Source: Actinospineispora eucalypti (GTDB lineage Bacteria > Actinomycetota > Actinomycetes > Mycobacteriales > Pseudonocardiaceae). From it: a stretch of DNA of 64,000 bases. A program made the position numbers and the translations under genes. Of the stretch, positions 61,484-64,000 are shown in pieces. The first letter of the stretch is position 1; every line of letters begins with the position of its first letter. The notes under the pieces are model-generated. The model searched no databases, had not been told where the DNA came from, and was given only the letters and a program-made list of their open reading frames with translations. The stretch is taken from positions 3,162,001 through 3,226,000 of the forward strand of contig JACHMT010000001.1 in NCBI GenBank assembly GCA_014208095.1, given 5' to 3'.

Positions 61484-63826
61484 GTGAAGCGGCGTGGTTG
61501 GTTGCTGGCTCTGCTGGTGGTTGGGGTGGTGGCGCTCGGCTGGTGGCTGTGGGTGTTGTATCGGGCGCCGAACCGGGCGGATTTGGCCGGGTACTGGCAG
61601 CTGGTAGTGGCGATCCCGTCGTTGGCGGTCGCTGTGGGCGCGCTGGTCCGGGACCGGGCGGGGCGCGGCAGCGGTGATCGGGAGCGCGACGCCGCGGCGG
61701 AGTTGCGCTGGCTGGCCGATCGGCTGGCCGAGGCGCTCGAGCAGCAGTGGACTCAGGCGGCGGTGGCTCGTCGGCTGGTGGTGCCGGAGCCGATCGCGGT
61801 GCGCTGGGCGCGGCCGGCCCGCGCGGTGGCCGGGTCGGCGGCGGCGGCGACCTTGGCCGGCCGGTTCGCTCCGCTGCCTGGGCTGTCGGCCATCCGGGTG
61901 GAGCGGTTCGGGGGCGGTGGGGTCCGGGAGCTGCACGGCATTTACGGAGGGCTGGGTTCGGGCCGGCTGGTGATCGTCGGGGCACCTGGGGCGGGCAAGA
62001 GCGGCGCCGCGATCCTGCTGGTGCTCGACGCGCTGCGACATCGTGGCCAGGTGGCCGAAGCGGAGCGCGACCGGGTACCGGTGCCGGTACTGGTCACGCT
62101 GCAGCAGTGGAGCCCGCGCACCCAGTCGCTGCGGGCATGGCTGGCCGGTCAGCTGTGCGGCGCCTATCCGGGGCTGCTGTCCGGTCGTGGCGGCGAGCGG
62201 GACGCGGCGGCGTTGATCGAGTCCGGCCGGATCGCGGTAATCGCCGACGGTCTGGACGAGATCGCCGAGCAGCTGCGGCCGCTGGTGCTGCGCGCGCTCA
62301 GTTCGCAGGCCACGTTCCGGCTGGTCCTGCTGGCCAGGAGCGAGGAGATGCTGGGGGCGGCCGAGCAGGCCGTGCTGGACGGGGCGGTCGCGGTCGAGTT
62401 GCGGGACGTCGGCCCGGCGGAGGCCGTTGACTACCTGGCCCGCGTCCAGCGCGACCCGCCGCCGCCGAGGTGGCGGGAGCTGCTGGAACGGGTCAGCTCG
62501 GAGCCAGACGGTGCGCTGGCCCGCGCGCTGAGCACCCCGCTGATCCTCAGCCTGGTCCGCGACACCTGCCGTGACGACGCGGCCGTGGGTGCGTTGCTGG
62601 ACTTGCGCGCCGCCCGAGGTGCGGCCCTGACCCGCGTAGATGTTGAGAATCACTTGCTGGGGCTGGTGCTGCCAGAGGCGTATGCCGAACGGCCCGGCGA
62701 GCCGGCGCCGCCGTATCCGCTGCCGTTGGCCCGCCGCACGTTAGGCTGGCTGGCCGCTCGGATGAACCGCGCGGGCACCCGTGACCTCGCCTGGTGGCGG
62801 ATACCCGCCTGGACCTCCCCGCTGCCCGGCGTGGTGCTCGTCGGGGTGGCGGCCGCGGTGAGCGTCGGGCTGGGGCTGCTGTGGCTGCCGGCGGAACAGT
62901 CGCCGGTGGGGTGGCTGGCGAAGGCCATCCTGGGCGCCGTCGCAGTCGGCGGCGCGTTCGGGGCCTGGCTAGCTCGCCGCCGGATGGGACGGGCGTCGGT
63001 GGTGGCGTCCCCGGCCCGGGGCTCGGCGCTGTCCGAGCCTGCCGCGCAGTTCGTGCTCGGCCTGGTCCTGGGCCTGCTGGTCGTCCGGGGACAGTGGGCG
63101 CTCGGGCACGCCAGCGCCACACCGGGCCGGGGGCTGCTCGCCGATCTGCTGCTGGCGCTGCTCTACGCCGGGGTGTGCTACCTCGCGCAAAGCTTCTTCA
63201 TGCGCCGGGGGCTGCGTCGACACCAGCACAAACACGGCGTCGCGCTACCTATCCCGTGGCGCCGGCTGCGCCGGATGAACCTGTTTAGCGCCATGCCGGG
63301 GTTCTGCGGCGCGATCGGCACAGAGCTCCCGCCCGCCTGGGCGCTGGTGCTGGTGCTGCTGTTCGCGGCGCTTACCAGCCGGGGAGTCATCCGGGGCTTG
63401 GCGCGCGCCATACCCCGCAGCGCGGCCGCCCTGACCCCGCTCGGTCAGTGGCGCTACTTCCGGATCCATTCACTCCTCAGCTGGCCGATGATCGGGATCT
63501 TTGTGGGCGGCTTCGGCCTGCCGAGGCTCGAGTTCGGCATCCTGGGCCTGTTCGGTGACGACCTGTCCGCGCTGCCCCCGGTACTGGTCGCCGGGCTCGC
63601 ACTGGGCCTGGCCCTGGCGGCCGGCGTGTTCCAAGGCTGGGCGACACCACCGAGTTGGCTGACCGCGGTGGCCGCCGTGCAGCTGACGCTGCGCCACCGC
63701 ACGCCACCGGACCTCATGCACTTCCTCGACGACGCCCACCAGCGGGGCGTGCTCCGCGCGGTCGGCCTGATCTACCAGTTCCGACACGCCCGGCTGCAGG
63801 ACCGGCTGGCCACCCACGATCATTGA
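61484..63826 (+). CDS. Membrane NACHT-domain NTPase
   Basis: A 780-aa protein with one or two N-terminal membrane helices (about residues 5-25 and 35-55), a NACHT/STAND NTPase domain (Walker A VGAPGAGKSGAAILL, about residues 166-180; Walker B IAVIADGLDEI, about 250), and a C-terminal region of about six helices (from 445) ending in AVGLIYQFRHARLQDRLATH. STAND NTPases act as signal switches; bacterial NACHT proteins can defend against phage, but membrane forms like this are mostly uncharacterised. GTG 61484 follows GAGGGGGGAA. Confidence 0.85.
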   Translation: MKRRGWLLALLVVGVVALGWWLWVLYRAPNRADLAGYWQLVVAIPSLAVAVGALVRDRAGRGSGDRERDAAAELRWLADRLAEALEQQWTQAAVARRLVVPEPIAVRWARPARAVAGSAAAATLAGRFAPLPGLSAIRVERFGGGGVRELHGIYGGLGSGRLVIVGAPGAGKSGAAILLVLDALRHRGQVAEAERDRVPVPVLVTLQQWSPRTQSLRAWLAGQLCGAYPGLLSGRGGERDAAALIESGRIAVIADGLDEIAEQLRPLVLRALSSQATFRLVLLARSEEMLGAAEQAVLDGAVAVELRDVGPAEAVDYLARVQRDPPPPRWRELLERVSSEPDGALARALSTPLILSLVRDTCRDDAAVGALLDLRAARGAALTRVDVENHLLGLVLPEAYAERPGEPAPPYPLPLARRTLGWLAARMNRAGTRDLAWWRIPAWTSPLPGVVLVGVAAAVSVGLGLLWLPAEQSPVGWLAKAILGAVAVGGAFGAWLARRRMGRASVVASPARGSALSEPAAQFVLGLVLGLLVVRGQWALGHASATPGRGLLADLLLALLYAGVCYLAQSFFMRRGLRRHQHKHGVALPIPWRRLRRMNLFSAMPGFCGAIGTELPPAWALVLVLLFAALTSRGVIRGLARAIPRSAAALTPLGQWRYFRIHSLLSWPMIGIFVGGFGLPRLEFGILGLFGDDLSALPPVLVAGLALGLALAAGVFQGWATPPSWLTAVAAVQLTLRHRTPPDLMHFLDDAHQRGVLRAVGLIYQFRHARLQDRLATHDH

Positions 63827-63889
63827 CCCGGGAAGCCCGGGCGTTCGCCTGCCCCCGGCCCGCGTCGAGTTGCCCACAGGTCGGAACCC
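63827..63889. other. Intergenic
   Basis: Contains the hairpin CCCGGGAAGCCCGGG at about 63828, a possible terminator for the NACHT gene. Confidence 0.4.
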
Positions 63890-64000
63890 GACGGGGCCGA
63901 TCTACCACCACAAACGCAAGCCCATCAACACGCACCCGAGCACCACGTTCGCCGCCCTCGCGGTTCGTCGCCACCTCGAGAACCGCACAGGGTGGGTGCG
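63890..64000 (+). pseudogene. Transposase C-terminal fragment (IS4/IS1634-like)
   Basis: The frame reads PIYHHKRKPINTHPSTTFAA then LAVRRHLENRTGW at the window edge. It recalls the end of IS1634/IS4-type transposases (usual form IYHRKRDSIEAHLTIVFAAL). Upstream sequence is not transposase, so it is a fragment. Confidence 0.5.

Overview
The window comes from the chromosome of a high-GC actinobacterium. The gene families (a complete Mce lipid importer with a linked Mkl-type ATPase, a CseB-like response regulator, PASTA, DUF190 and DUF6283 proteins, and IS110, IS30, IS21, IS256 and IS1182 elements) suggest the Pseudonocardiales or a neighbouring order. Assignment below that level is inference only.

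Layout. (1) 1-10.8 kb is an intact, translationally coupled Mce operon: yrbE permeases, mceA to mceF, two Mce-associated membrane proteins and an ABC ATPase. It should import a lipid or sterol-like substrate. A thiolase lies at 12.7-13.8 kb. (2) 10.8-25.5 kb is a gene graveyard. It holds an in-line mosaic of E2, AspA and CtaD pieces, a truncated sigma factor, an IS3 copy split by an IS110 and an IS30 element, IS256 debris, an IS21 element that cuts off a histidine kinase beside an intact response regulator, and a CorC/HTTM junction. (3) 26-30.3 kb carries a Nudix hydrolase, two tandem 2OG-Fe(II) oxygenase paralogues and a MurJ-like flippase. (4) 30.5-38 kb has a decayed tRNA-Trp, IS1182 and DUF6292 debris, a complete IS21 element with target duplication, and CBS and SHOCT proteins. 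(5) 38-41.9 kb is a minus-strand operon: a 65-aa peptide with a strong Shine-Dalgarno, an SbnA-like PLP enzyme, and a Pls-like carrier/membrane/beta-helix protein without an adenylation domain. (6) 42.6-48.3 kb mixes small accessory genes, remnants of an integrative element (NlpC/P60, PASTA) and a DUF190 gene behind a predicted fluoride riboswitch. (7) 48.3-57.9 kb is nested mobile DNA: a group II intron in an IS256 remnant, istB fragments, a recombinase-in-trio (RIT) element with 91-bp inverted repeats, and a second recombinase cassette sitting inside an istB gene. (8) 58.1-59.4 kb is a fluoride operon, riboswitch-crcB-DUF190-crcB. (9) 60-64 kb has a small secreted protein, a membrane NACHT NTPase preceded by an 8-bp tandem repeat, and a transposase fragment.

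Main results. The IS110 element has a non-coding left end that folds as a bridge RNA. Four guide segments match both the present insertion site and the element's own ends. Two fluoride riboswitches of the same geometry front DUF190 genes. Both mobile elements at 50-57.7 kb have istB sequence on each flank. Many genes here carry single-base frameshifts, several in short homopolymers, so some pseudogene calls could be sequence errors.
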